Assembly: GCA_015064525.1 (NCBI GenBank)
Contig: SVSC01000005.1
Span: 1-48,223 of the forward strand
Length of the DNA: 48,223 nucleotides
Reading direction: 5' to 3'
From: Oscillospiraceae bacterium
GTDB taxonomy: Bacteria > Bacillota > Clostridia > Oscillospirales > CAG-272
The translations under genes and the position numbers were made by a program. The notes below the pieces were generated by a model. The model worked only from the letters and a program-made list of their open reading frames with translations. It was not told where the DNA came from and made no database searches. Below are positions 1 to 8,800 of this stretch, one piece after another (the stretch's first letter is position 1; each line of letters begins with the position of its first letter).

Positions 1-1066
1 CCAGGGTTTCCTCGAAATCCTCCTCGGTCTCCCCCGGAAAGCCTACGATGATATCCGAGGTAAGCGTGACGTCGGGCATCCGACGGCGCATATAGTCCAC
101 CGTTTCCAGATATTTTTCCCGATCGTATCTCCGATTCATGCGACGCAGGATCTCGTCGCTTCCCGACTGCATGGGCAGGTGGAACTGGTGCGCCACGTGC
201 TGAGACTCTGCCATCACGTCGATCAAACGGTGGCTCGCGTCCTTGGGGTGGCTGGTCATAAAGCGCAGCACGTAGTCGCCGGGGATCTGATCCAGCAGCG
301 CCAGAAGCTCGGCAAAATCCGCAGGCTCCTCTAAGTCCTTGCCGTAGGAGTTCACGTTCTGCCCCAACAGGGTGATATCGCGGTAGCCCTCCGCCACCAG
401 CTCCCGCACCTCCCGAAGGATTGCCTCCTTCTCGCGACTCCGCTCTCTGCCCCGCACGTAGGGAACAATGCAGTAGGAGCAGAAATTGTTGCAGCCGTAC
501 ATAATCGACACCCACGCGCGATACCTGCTTCCGCGGCGCACGGGCATTCCCTCCGCCACAGGGCAGGAACGCTCCTCGGGATAGAACATCCGTTTTCCAC
601 CCTCCAAGCGGCGGCAAAGCAGCTCGGGAAAGCGATGAACCGCGGAGGTTCCAAGGGTGAAATCCACGTAGGGGTAGCTTTTTTTGACCTGCTCGGAGCG
701 ATGCTCCTGGGTGACCATACAGCCGCAAACGCCGATCACCATGCCCGCCCGCTTCTGCTTGAGGTGCTTGAGCTGACCAATGATCGAAAGGGCGCGCTTT
801 TCGGCATGCTCGCGGATGGCACAGGTGTTCACAAGAATCAAATCCGCCTCCTCGGGAGAGGCTGTGATCCGATAGCCCATTGCCTCCGCCATACCCGCCA
901 GACGCTCGCTGTCAGCTTCGTTTTGCTGACATCCGAAGGTTAACATATGCGCCATGGGGCGTCTGCCCGTTTCCTGCGCCACACGGTCATTTTTCAGCCG
1001 CACGCGATCGAGATACGCCTTTTGCGCGGCGATCTCCTCGGGAGTTAAGCTGTTGTTGGTTCTCAT
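1..1066 (-). CDS. miaB: tRNA-2-methylthio-N6-dimethylallyladenosine synthase MiaB (3' part outside window)
   Basis: Radical-SAM methylthiotransferase that adds a methylthio group to i6A at position 37 of tRNAs. Translating the minus strand from the ATG at 1066 gives about 355 residues before the window edge; the rest of the radical-SAM barrel and the TRAM domain are missing only because the window ends. The N-terminal UPF0004 domain has its three cluster cysteines (TFGCQQNEADSE, NTCAIREHAE, GVCGCM). The radical-SAM motif CNNFCSYCIVPYVRGRE follows, then the LLGQNVNSYG and LPMQSGSDEIL blocks typical of MiaB. About 35 residues precede the first conserved block, a common MiaB extension. A GGAG lies about 10 nt before the start and a sigma-A promoter at 1106-1134. 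MiaA, which makes its i6A substrate, is encoded at 11343-12308. MiaB rather than MtaB or RimO is favoured by the QQNE and NTCAIRE motifs. Confidence 0.95.
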   Translation of the reverse strand, partial: MRTNNSLTPEEIAAQKAYLDRVRLKNDRVAQETGRRPMAHMLTFGCQQNEADSERLAGMAEAMGYRITASPEEADLILVNTCAIREHAEKRALSIIGQLKHLKQKRAGMVIGVCGCMVTQEHRSEQVKKSYPYVDFTLGTSAVHRFPELLCRRLEGGKRMFYPEERSCPVAEGMPVRRGSRYRAWVSIMYGCNNFCSYCIVPYVRGRERSREKEAILREVRELVAEGYRDITLLGQNVNSYGKDLEEPADFAELLALLDQIPGDYVLRFMTSHPKDASHRLIDVMAESQHVAHQFHLPMQSGSDEILRRMNRRYDREKYLETVDYMRRRMPDVTLTSDIIVGFPGETEEDFEETL

Positions 1067-1105
1067 TTTGTTCGTCTCCGATAATTTTGGATTTTACATT
1101 CTTTT

Positions 1106-1134
1106 ATTATACAATATTTTTCTCAAAAAGTCAA
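1106..1134 (-). promoter_or_regulatory. sigma-A promoter of miaB
   Basis: On the minus strand TTGACT (1134-1129), a 17 bp spacer and TATAAT (1111-1106) lie about 40 bp before the miaB start. It is divergent from the MarR promoter at 1204-1232. Confidence 0.8.
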
Positions 1135-1203
1135 GTTTTTAGCCTCAAAACTCCAAAAAACAGCTCTCAATGACAAGAAAAAAGAAAAAATGTATTTTTC
1201 CCA

Positions 1204-1232
1204 TTGACAAAAGGAATTCTATGTTATATAAT
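1204..1232 (+). promoter_or_regulatory. consensus sigma-A promoter of the MarR/acyl-CoA ligase operon
   Basis: TTGACA (1204-1209), exactly 17 bp, then TATAAT (1227-1232): a full consensus match. Transcription should start near 1239, just before the palindrome at 1246-1261, so a bound repressor would block it. Confidence 0.85.
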
Positions 1233-1245
1233 GGTATCATCAGTT

Positions 1246-1261
1246 TGTTGATCAATCAACA
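1246..1261. promoter_or_regulatory. palindromic operator, probably for the MarR protein
   Basis: TGTTGAT-CA-ATCAACA is a perfect 7 bp inverted repeat with a 2 bp centre, lying between the -10 box and the marR-like start codon at 1279. MarR dimers bind palindromes of this size and usually repress their own genes. That this is the autoregulatory site is inferred from position only. Confidence 0.7.
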
Positions 1262-1278
1262 TTAAACAAAGGAGCATT

Positions 1279-1731
1279 ATGAGTACCGAACGGTTTATCA
1301 CCTTTTATCAGACCTTCGACAGAGTTATCAAAAACATTAAGAGGATCGCCATGCCCGTGATGCAGTCTTACGGTCTGCGAAGCGTACACACCACCGTGGT
1401 TCTCACCCTCCGCAATTACCCCGAGGGGCTCACGGTCACCGAGCTTGCCCGAGAATGCTTCATTGACAAGGCCCTCTCCTCCCGCATCATCAAGGAGCTT
1501 CTTTCCTCAGGCTATATCGTTGCAAATCCTGATTTCGCCGAGAAAAGCTACAACAAGAAATTCATTCTCACCGCCAACAGCCGAAAAATCCTTGCCGAAT
1601 TGAACTGCAGGATCGCCGAGTTTGTCAGCGAGGCGGGGAAAAATATTTCCACCGAGGAGCTGATGGGCTTCTACCGCGTGTTGGCGGAGCTGGATACCAA
1701 CATTGATCTCATTTTCAAATCTCAATCCTAA
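1279..1731 (+). CDS. MarR family transcriptional regulator
   Basis: A 150-residue winged-helix regulator of the usual MarR length. The middle part reads VHTTVVLTLRNYPEGLTVTE, then LARECFIDKALSSRIIKEL (the helix-turn-helix) and a wing around FAEKSYNKKFILTANSR. The start ATG is preceded by AAGGAG at a good distance. It is 18 bp upstream of an acyl-CoA ligase and almost certainly co-transcribed with it, from a promoter followed by a perfect palindrome. By analogy with FabT and other fatty-acid-responsive MarR proteins it may sense an acyl-CoA, fatty acid or related ligand, but the ligand cannot be read from the sequence. Confidence 0.9.
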   Translation: MSTERFITFYQTFDRVIKNIKRIAMPVMQSYGLRSVHTTVVLTLRNYPEGLTVTELARECFIDKALSSRIIKELLSSGYIVANPDFAEKSYNKKFILTANSRKILAELNCRIAEFVSEAGKNISTEELMGFYRVLAELDTNIDLIFKSQS

Positions 1732-1749
1732 AATCAGAAGGGAATCTCT

Positions 1750-3447
1750 ATGGAATCGAAAAAAACCTTAAACGTCAGATCTCTGCACCACCTGCTTGCC
1801 ATCGGCGCAACCGAATTTCCCTCCAAGGAGCTGTTTCGGTTTGAGCGGGAGGGCGTGGACTACAGCATCACCTACGCCGATTTCTACAGCTACGTGAAAT
1901 CCATTGCCAGAGGCTTTTCCCGCAACGGCTTGGGCGGTCGCCGCGTGGCAATCATTGGGGAGACCTCCGTGGAGTGGATCGCCACCTATCTTGCCACCGT
2001 GATCTCCGGCGGTGAAATCGTTCCTCTGGACGCCTCCCTTGATCGGGAGCAGATCGCGAATTTCATCAACCTTGCCAATTGCGAGCTGTTCTTCTATTCC
2101 AATACCCATGGCGATTGGATTGAGGAGAATATTGAAAAAATGCCCAACGTGAAGGCGTTCGGTCGGCTTACCGACAGCGTTTTCGCCCCCTTCCTTGCGG
2201 AGGAACGCCCCATGGAGCGGATTGGCAAGCTCTCCGACTTTGCAAAAACAGGCGCCGCCAACCCGGAGATTCCACTTTCAGACACCGATCCCGAAAAAAT
2301 GTGCGCCCTGCTCTTCACCTCCGGCACCACGGGCAGCAGCAAGGGCGTTATGCTCTCTCAAAAGAACATCTGCGCCGTTCTCAATTCCGCCTATAAGATC
2401 CTCCATCAGATCAGCTACGACGACGTTCTGCTCTCGGTTCTGCCCATTCACCACACCTATGAAATGTCCTGCGGTGTGCTGGCACCCATGATGTTCGGCG
2501 CCACCGTTTGCATCAACGATTCCATCAAGCATATCTCCAAAAATCTCAAGAAGTACCGCCCCACCGTGATGGCGCTGGTACCCCTGTTTTTAGAGCAGTT
2601 TGAAAAGAAAATCCGCTCCAGTGTGGAGCGCCAGGGAAAAGTCAAGAGCTTTTCCGCGGGGATGCGCTTAAGCCATCTTCTCATGAAGCTCCGCATCGAC
2701 CTCCGCCAAAAAATCTTTGCCCAGGTGCGCGAGGCGTTTGGCGGCAGACTCCGCTACGTGGTTTGCGGCGCCGCGGCGTTGAAGCCCGAGCTGGTGGACT
2801 TTTTCGGAGATCTCGGCATCACCGTGTCTCAGGGCTACGGCATCACCGAATGCGCGCCGCTGATCTCGGTGGTTCCCTTCGACGTTTACAACCCCAAGTC
2901 CTGCGGAAAGGTGATCGACTCCATGCAGGTCTTCATTGACAAAAAAAGCGCCTCCGACACCTACGGTGAGATCGTTGTGAAGGGCGACAACGTGATGCTG
3001 GGCTACTATCAGAATCAAGAAGCAACCGATGAGGTGCTGGCAAGAGGCTGGTTCTACACCGGTGACTACGGCTATCTTGATGCCAACGGATATCTTTATA
3101 TCACGGGGCGCAAAAAGAACGTGATCGTTCTCCCCGGCGGCAAAAACGTGTTCCCCGAGGAGATTGAGGAGTACCTTGCCCGCGTGGAGCTGATTGAGGA
3201 ATGCGTGGTTCTGGGACGGGAAAAGGACGGAGACGTGATCATTACCGCGCTGATCTACCCCAACCGCACTCTTGCCGCCGAGCAGGGGCTTGGCGACGAG
3301 GAGGCTCTGCAAGCCAAGCTGAAGGAGGAGGTTCGACTGATCAACCGCAGTCTTGCCGGCTTCAAGCAGATCCGCCGCGTGGAGTTCCGCAACGAGCCCT
3401 TTGAAAAAACCTCCACAAGAAAGATCAAAAGATATAAGCTGTCATAA
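1750..3447 (+). CDS. AMP-binding long-chain fatty-acid (or related acid) CoA ligase
   Basis: A 565-residue member of the ANL adenylate-forming family, which activates a carboxylic acid with ATP and passes the acyl group to CoA. Seen: the P-loop-like motif LFTSGTTGSSKGVMLS (about 188-203), YGITECAP, the YTGDYGYLDANGYLYITGR hinge region, and the C-terminal catalytic block GGKNVFPEEIEEYL with a final TSTRKIKRYKL lysine motif. It has the length and layout of FadD/FAA-type long-chain ligases with two short inserts. The start ATG follows a GAAGGGA site. It shares an operon with the MarR regulator just upstream. It could also load acids onto a carrier protein, but no such carrier or further fatty-acid gene is adjacent. 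Confidence 0.9.
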   Translation: MESKKTLNVRSLHHLLAIGATEFPSKELFRFEREGVDYSITYADFYSYVKSIARGFSRNGLGGRRVAIIGETSVEWIATYLATVISGGEIVPLDASLDREQIANFINLANCELFFYSNTHGDWIEENIEKMPNVKAFGRLTDSVFAPFLAEERPMERIGKLSDFAKTGAANPEIPLSDTDPEKMCALLFTSGTTGSSKGVMLSQKNICAVLNSAYKILHQISYDDVLLSVLPIHHTYEMSCGVLAPMMFGATVCINDSIKHISKNLKKYRPTVMALVPLFLEQFEKKIRSSVERQGKVKSFSAGMRLSHLLMKLRIDLRQKIFAQVREAFGGRLRYVVCGAAALKPELVDFFGDLGITVSQGYGITECAPLISVVPFDVYNPKSCGKVIDSMQVFIDKKSASDTYGEIVVKGDNVMLGYYQNQEATDEVLARGWFYTGDYGYLDANGYLYITGRKKNVIVLPGGKNVFPEEIEEYLARVELIEECVVLGREKDGDVIITALIYPNRTLAAEQGLGDEEALQAKLKEEVRLINRSLAGFKQIRRVEFRNEPFEKTSTRKIKRYKLS

Positions 3448-3475
3448 ATTTCATGATCACATCATTTATCCATGG

Positions 3476-3522
3476 AAGCGGATCGGTGTAGCAAATGAGG
3501 AAAAAGCACCGATCCGCTTTAT
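3476..3522 (+). terminator. hairpin terminator after the acyl-CoA ligase gene
   Basis: AAGCGGATCGGTG (3476-3488) pairs perfectly with CACCGATCCGCTT (3507-3519) across an 18 nt loop; a short TTTA follows. The T tract is weak, so termination may be partial. Confidence 0.65.
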
Positions 3523-3558
3523 CAATCAGAACAAAGCTTTTCAGATAGGAGACACACC

Positions 3559-4278
3559 ATGCCGTTTTTAATTGCAATTATCGTTTTATTAAGTATCGCC
3601 CTTGCTTTTTTGAAAACTCCCCAAGGAAAAGGCTGGATAGGAGAATTTCAAGTCAAGCTGATAATCGGAAAAACCAAGCCCGAATTACAATATGTCATCA
3701 ACAATCTTGTGCTTGAAATTGACGAAGGCAAAACAAGCCAAATCGATCACGTTGTCATAAACCGTAGTGGAGTTTTTGTTATAGAAACCAAGAACTATTC
3801 CGGAAGAATTTACGGTCAAGAAAATCATTTGGAATGGACTCAGGTTTTGAACTACGGAAAAGTGAAAAACAAACTATACAACCCCATTAAGCAAAATAAA
3901 ACCCATATATACCATATTTCAAACATTCTAACCGAAAACATCCCCATCACATCAGCAGTCGTTTTTATTCAAGGCAATACTCAATATATCAATGCAAGCG
4001 GTGTTTATACCTTGTGGCAATTAAAATCGTTGCTTAACAATTCCGCCGAGGTGCTGACTGTTGAGCAAATGGAAAAAGCCTTTCAAGAACTTTCCGAAGC
4101 CAACAACCAAAAAATAAGCACTCTTCAACATATTCAAAACATCCATGCAATGAAATCCAATATTGAAAACAATATTTGTCCTCGATGCGGAAAATCACTC
4201 ATTTTGCGGAATGGCAAAAAAGGTTCCTTTTACGGATGCTCAGGCTATCCAAACTGCAAATTCACAAAAAAAGCTTGA
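3559..4278 (+). CDS. NERD-domain membrane protein with C-terminal topoisomerase-type zinc finger
   Basis: A 239-residue protein starting with one hydrophobic helix (residues 1-20). A NERD (nuclease-related) domain follows, with GEFQVKLIIG and the nuclease-like core QIDHVVINRSGVFVIETKN, where the Asp and the ExK pair sit as in restriction-like nucleases. The last 40 residues carry a C4 zinc ribbon of the topoisomerase I tail type (CPRCGKSLILRNG, FYGCSGYPNCKF). This domain pair is common in Bacillota but its role is unknown; DNA or RNA processing at the membrane is an inference. The gene is clearly more AT-rich than its neighbours, with many AAA, AAT and ATT codons, and is enclosed by hairpins at 3476 and 4301, which suggests acquisition as a single gene. 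AGGAG precedes the ATG. Confidence 0.85.
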   Translation: MPFLIAIIVLLSIALAFLKTPQGKGWIGEFQVKLIIGKTKPELQYVINNLVLEIDEGKTSQIDHVVINRSGVFVIETKNYSGRIYGQENHLEWTQVLNYGKVKNKLYNPIKQNKTHIYHISNILTENIPITSAVVFIQGNTQYINASGVYTLWQLKSLLNNSAEVLTVEQMEKAFQELSEANNQKISTLQHIQNIHAMKSNIENNICPRCGKSLILRNGKKGSFYGCSGYPNCKFTKKA

Positions 4279-4300
4279 TTTTGAAGATATTACTTATCAA

Positions 4301-4332
4301 GAGGGCTCCGCCGAATTTTCGGCGGAGCCCTC
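4301..4332. terminator. hairpin between convergent genes
   Basis: A perfect 14 bp stem, GAGGGCTCCGCCGA with TCGGCGGAGCCCTC around ATTT, lies 22 bp after the NERD gene and 13 bp after the antiporter stop on the other strand. T tracts are poor on both sides. It may serve as a shared terminator. Confidence 0.65.
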
Positions 4333-4345
4333 AGTTATATACGGA

Positions 4346-5623
4346 TCAATGTCTGTCCTGCCCACGGGCGCTGGTCTTGCCCTCTGCCTTGATGTCGCCC
4401 GCCTTGGTGAGCGCGATCTTGGTGAGGAAGGGACCGATCAGCTCGTAAACCAGAACCGCAAACAGCGTAATATTTCTCACAATGGCTCCCTGCTCGCCCA
4501 ATTCCATTGCCTTGATCGCCATGCCAAGCGCCACGCCTGCCTGCGGCAAGAGCGTGATGCCCAGATATTTCACGATCTCGGGCGTGCATTTCGTCATACG
4601 GGAGCTGATGCCCGCGCCGAAATATTTTCCCACCGAGCGCGCAAGAATATAAACCACACCCGTTAGCACAACCGCTCCCTGCGCGAACACCGAAAGCTCC
4701 AGCTCGGCGCCGCTGATCACGAAGAAAAGAATCAGAACGGGCGCTGTCCAACGGTCGGCTCTGTCCATCAGCTCCTCGGAAACGTCGCAAAGATTGCAGA
4801 ACACCGTTCCCAGCATCATGCAAGACAGCAAGGAGGAGAACCCGATGTGAATGCCCCCTACCTCAAAGGAAATGCCGGAGAGCGCAACCGTCATCATCAC
4901 GAAGGTGACCGACATTGCCATACGCTTGGAGCGGGAATGGAAGAACTGCTCGCAGAAGGTGAACAAAACGCCCATCACAAAGCCCAAAAGCAGGGAGAGA
5001 ACAACCTCCAGCAGAGGCTCCAGAACAATCGCGAGAATTTCCACGTCGCCCGAGCCCAGCGCCTTGGCAACGCCAAAGGAAACCGCGAACACCACAAGTC
5101 CCACAGCGTCGTCCAGCGCAACCACGGGAAGCAGAATATCGGTGAGAGGTCCCTTCGCCTTATACTGGCGAACCACCATCAGGGTGGCGGCGGGGGCGGT
5201 TGCGGTTGCAACGGCACCCAGCACGATGGCAGCGGGCAAAGGCAACTGATCGGGAATTAAAAAATGAAGACCGATCAGCGCGGCATCCACAACGACGGTG
5301 GTGAACACAGCCTGAAAAATACCGATGATCGTTGCCTGACGTCCAATTTTTTTCAGCTGCGCCAAACGGAACTCGTTGCCCATGGAAAAGGCAATGAAGC
5401 CCAGCGCCAGATCCGCGATAATGCCAAAGCCCTCCAATTGCTCCTTGGCAATACCGATTCCGGGCACTCCCAGGCGCCCCAGCAAAAAGGGACCGATCAG
5501 CACGCCCGCAACCAGATAAGCCGTGACGGCGGGAAGCTGCACGCGCTTAGCAAGGCGGGAAAGCAACAATCCCGCAAGAAGCGCAATGGAGAGACTCAAC
5601 AAGATTTGCACAGTGGATGACAT
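4346..5623 (-). CDS. cation:proton antiporter (CPA2/Kef-type membrane domain)
   Basis: A 425-residue, very hydrophobic protein with about 12 membrane helices, reading from VQILLSLSIALLAGLLLSR through PAVTAYLVAGVLIGPFLLG. That block, together with VALDDAVGLVVFAVSF in the middle, is diagnostic of CPA2 monovalent cation/H+ antiporters; the paired Asp residues are the likely ion site. It ends soon after the membrane domain with no TrkA-N or TrkA-C regulatory domain, so it is a bare transport unit unlike full KefB/KefC. Na+ or K+ exchange for H+ cannot be told apart from sequence. It is a single-gene unit with its own consensus promoter and a 65 nt leader. Confidence 0.9.
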   Translation of the reverse strand: MSSTVQILLSLSIALLAGLLLSRLAKRVQLPAVTAYLVAGVLIGPFLLGRLGVPGIGIAKEQLEGFGIIADLALGFIAFSMGNEFRLAQLKKIGRQATIIGIFQAVFTTVVVDAALIGLHFLIPDQLPLPAAIVLGAVATATAPAATLMVVRQYKAKGPLTDILLPVVALDDAVGLVVFAVSFGVAKALGSGDVEILAIVLEPLLEVVLSLLLGFVMGVLFTFCEQFFHSRSKRMAMSVTFVMMTVALSGISFEVGGIHIGFSSLLSCMMLGTVFCNLCDVSEELMDRADRWTAPVLILFFVISGAELELSVFAQGAVVLTGVVYILARSVGKYFGAGISSRMTKCTPEIVKYLGITLLPQAGVALGMAIKAMELGEQGAIVRNITLFAVLVYELIGPFLTKIALTKAGDIKAEGKTSARGQDRH

Positions 5624-5688
5624 AAAAAAGCCTTCTTTCCTACATAATAAGGTAGCTCCGAGGAGCCCGCCAAAAGAACAACTCCTGC

Positions 5689-5717
5689 ATTATATCATTT
5701 TCCACGCAAAATGTCAA
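5689..5717 (-). promoter_or_regulatory. consensus sigma-A promoter of the antiporter gene
   Basis: Minus strand TTGACA (5717-5712), 17 bp, TATAAT (5694-5689). The transcript has a leader of about 60 nt containing GCTCC-TC-GGAGC, which could form a small hairpin; no known riboswitch was recognised. The stretch 5718-5880 shows no gene. Confidence 0.85.
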
Positions 5718-5880
5718 GCGCTTTTCTCAACTTTCTTTCCGAAAACTCGGCATTTTCCCCCCTTCGTCAAATGCTCCGATCAACGGTCAGGAAACGAATG
5801 GGATCAGGATCATCAGGAAAGCACCGCGCGCATCAGCGCCGACAACATTCCTCCTGTGATGAAAATCCGCACGCTCGCCT

Positions 5881-8800
5881 TCAGATCCGCACCGCAACCA
5901 CGCCATGCCCGCCTTCGGTGTAGAGCAAAAGAATGCCATTGGAAAGGAGACGTGCGGAGGTGGCATAGTAATCCAAGCGTTGGAGGGTTCCGTCCGCCAT
6001 TTTTACCAGAAGATACACCGTCCCCTTCACGTCGCAGCAGAGGGTCACATTGCAGCGGTCGGTTTTCAGAACCGTGGAGCAAAGCCTCTCTCGGTTGCTG
6101 AGAGTCAGCTCCACCGCGCTGACCGTGGGAGGATTTTTCAGAAGCTTACCGTCGAGATCGTAGTAGGTGGGAGAGCTTCTCGCCTTCGTGACATACGGAA
6201 AATCATCCATCCACGGAAATTCGGGAGACATCATATGGGAGGTAATGCACTCCGCTGTTTCGGTATTCACAAACGTGGTGTAGATGGGGGAGTTGACCGT
6301 TCCGTAAACCACCATGCGATGGAGGGAGCGGTTCACGTTCATGTTGGGCTTATTCGCGGTGAGAAGCTTGACGGTGTTGCCGCTTGACAGCTCTCTGGCG
6401 TAAACGGTGTATTCATTGCAGAAGTAAAGGTATCCGTCCATCAGCACCATGCGCCGCACAGCAACCGTTGCGTCGGTGAAGGGCAGGAAGGAGAATTCCA
6501 ACGCTCCGCTTGCCTGACTGTAGAAATACACCTCGCCGCCGTTGCCCGACAGCGCCAAGCGTCCGCCCCAGGCGTCAATGGTAACGATCTCAAACGCAAC
6601 GGTGATCTCGGAGAGAAGGGAAAAATCGGTACTGCTGTACACCCGCGCCGTCTGCTTGCCGTCGGCAAAGGCGCCAAGAATCACCACCGTTCCCGCTTCG
6701 GTATCCTCCATCAAGCGGGTGACGATACCGCTGTCCATCGCCCACGCGCCGTTGGCCTCCGCAAAGGCTTGCGCCGCCTCCTGGCTTTCGGTCTTCTTTT
6801 TCGCCGCCTCCAGCGCCGCCGTCTTTTTCTCCTCGGTGAAAAGACCTTGGAAGGCTGTCTCGGGCGTTACGCCGTCGGGGCAGAAAATGATATCCAGGTT
6901 TTTCCATTCGTCGCGGTATCTGCCCAGCTTCAACGCGTTCCATTGCTCCTCTGTGCCGTGATAATAAACGGTGTGAAGCATTGGCATATTGGCAAGGGCG
7001 CCCGATTCAATTTGGGTCAGGCTTGCGGGCAGGATCAGCACCTGCAGGGTGTTGAGATAGGTAAAGGAGTTCAGCGTGACCCGACTGACTCCCTCGGGGA
7101 TACGGATCAGATGATAGCTGCTTCCCTCCTCCAGCCGAAGCGAATCCAAAGACAATTCCTTGGCAAGAGCATCGGGAACCGAAAAATGAGAGCTGTTGCG
7201 AGCAGCCACGTAATCCGCGATACGAAGCCCGGTAAAGCCCGGCTCCACGTAGAAGGTGCAATAGCCGTCGATATCCACCTGGAAGCAATCACCGCAATTT
7301 TTGCAGGATGCCCAGTGGGCATTTCTGGCAACACCGTCATCGGTAACCACACTCATGGAATTTTCAACGTACCGATGCTCGATCTTCTCCAGCGTGACCG
7401 AATAGGTTTTGCCGCAATCGGCGCAACGGTAGATCTGCTTGCCCTCCTGAACGCAGGTGGGCGCCACCCGCTCCGCCTTTTCCACGTGATGCACCGAAAG
7501 CGCGTTGCCAATGAGAACCGCCTCATGGTAGCCCGTGATCTGCGCCTCGTTCAAGGCTTCCGCGTAGGTTACGGTCACCTTTACACTCGATTTCTGATCC
7601 AGCAAAAAGTAAACGCCGATCCCCTCATGAAAGATGCGGATCTTTTTCACGGGGAGATTTTTGCCGTCCTCATGAGATCCGTTGTACTGCCTGAAAAGAT
7701 CGCTGTAGTGCATGGCAAGCCGTTCCGCCTCGGGGGGCATGGGAACGCCCTCTTGGCTGAACGCAAGCTCCAAGGATTCACCCGTGACCTCCAGCACAAG
7801 GGCTTGCAGGCTTTTCAGGGGCAATTGACGGTAGAACGCCAGCAGGCTCTCGCCCGACATGGCAAGGAGCGCCTCGCCCTCGGAAAGAGTCTCCTCGCCC
7901 AGCGCGCGGAGAGAAAGCACCGCCGCGGAGGTCTCCAAAAGCGTTTCGCCGTCCTCCTGCCATTTGGAGATTCCAAAGCGAAGCATACCCTCGTCGGTGT
8001 TCAGCTCCCACACGCCCTCCATCAGGCTTTCGCTGTCCCATTCGGGTGCCTTATAGCGGTAAACAAAGGTCTTGTCGGTTTTGCTGTAGGAAAGAGAATG
8101 GGTTTCCTTAGAGGAATAGCTCTCGCTCATGTCCTCGTTTCCCAGTCGGCTTCTCCCCTCCACGGTGAAAAGAAGCTCCACGCCGCTGTCGGTGGAGGTT
8201 TTTTTGTAGACGTATTCGATCTCCTCGGTGGTGGAAACACCCTCGAGGGTGACGGTGTTGGAGACCGTCAGGGTAAAGCCCGCCGACGCATCATCCGAGT
8301 TGACGGTAAAGGTACAGAGGGTAGCGTAGGCAATCTTTTCCTTGTCGGTGGCATGATCGGTGAGGGTGAAGCCCGTCAGCCTTCCCGCCACAACGGTGTA
8401 GGAAAGGGTGATCTTTCGATCGGTGTAGAACTCGGTCAACTGTCGCTCGGACGTCGCCAAAAGGGCATCCAGCGTGCCGCCCGTGTTTTCCCACTCCGAG
8501 GGCTTGATCATGGAGAAATCCTTCAGAATACCGTTGAGCTCGCCGTTCTTCTTCAATTCCTCGGCAACCACCCTCAAAAGCTCCGCCAAAAGGGGAAGAT
8601 CTGCCTCGCAGGTTACGGTCTTTTCCAAGGCAAAGCGCCCCTTTGCCAAGCGATATTCCACCTGCGGAGTCAGCTTTTCGGAAACCGCATTCAGAATGTC
8701 CTCTATTGTTTTTTCGATTCCATCCGCCGAAAGAGAACCCTCGGGCTCCTTTTCCAGCGTTTCGAGGATCGACAGCAGCTCCTGATACTGCGCATGACTC

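Noticed and set aside
5813-6082. Minus-strand frame overlapping the 3' end of the XRE gene, as a possible frameshifted tail
   Set aside because: Different frame, no slippery site or conserved sequence seen, and the main frame ends normally.
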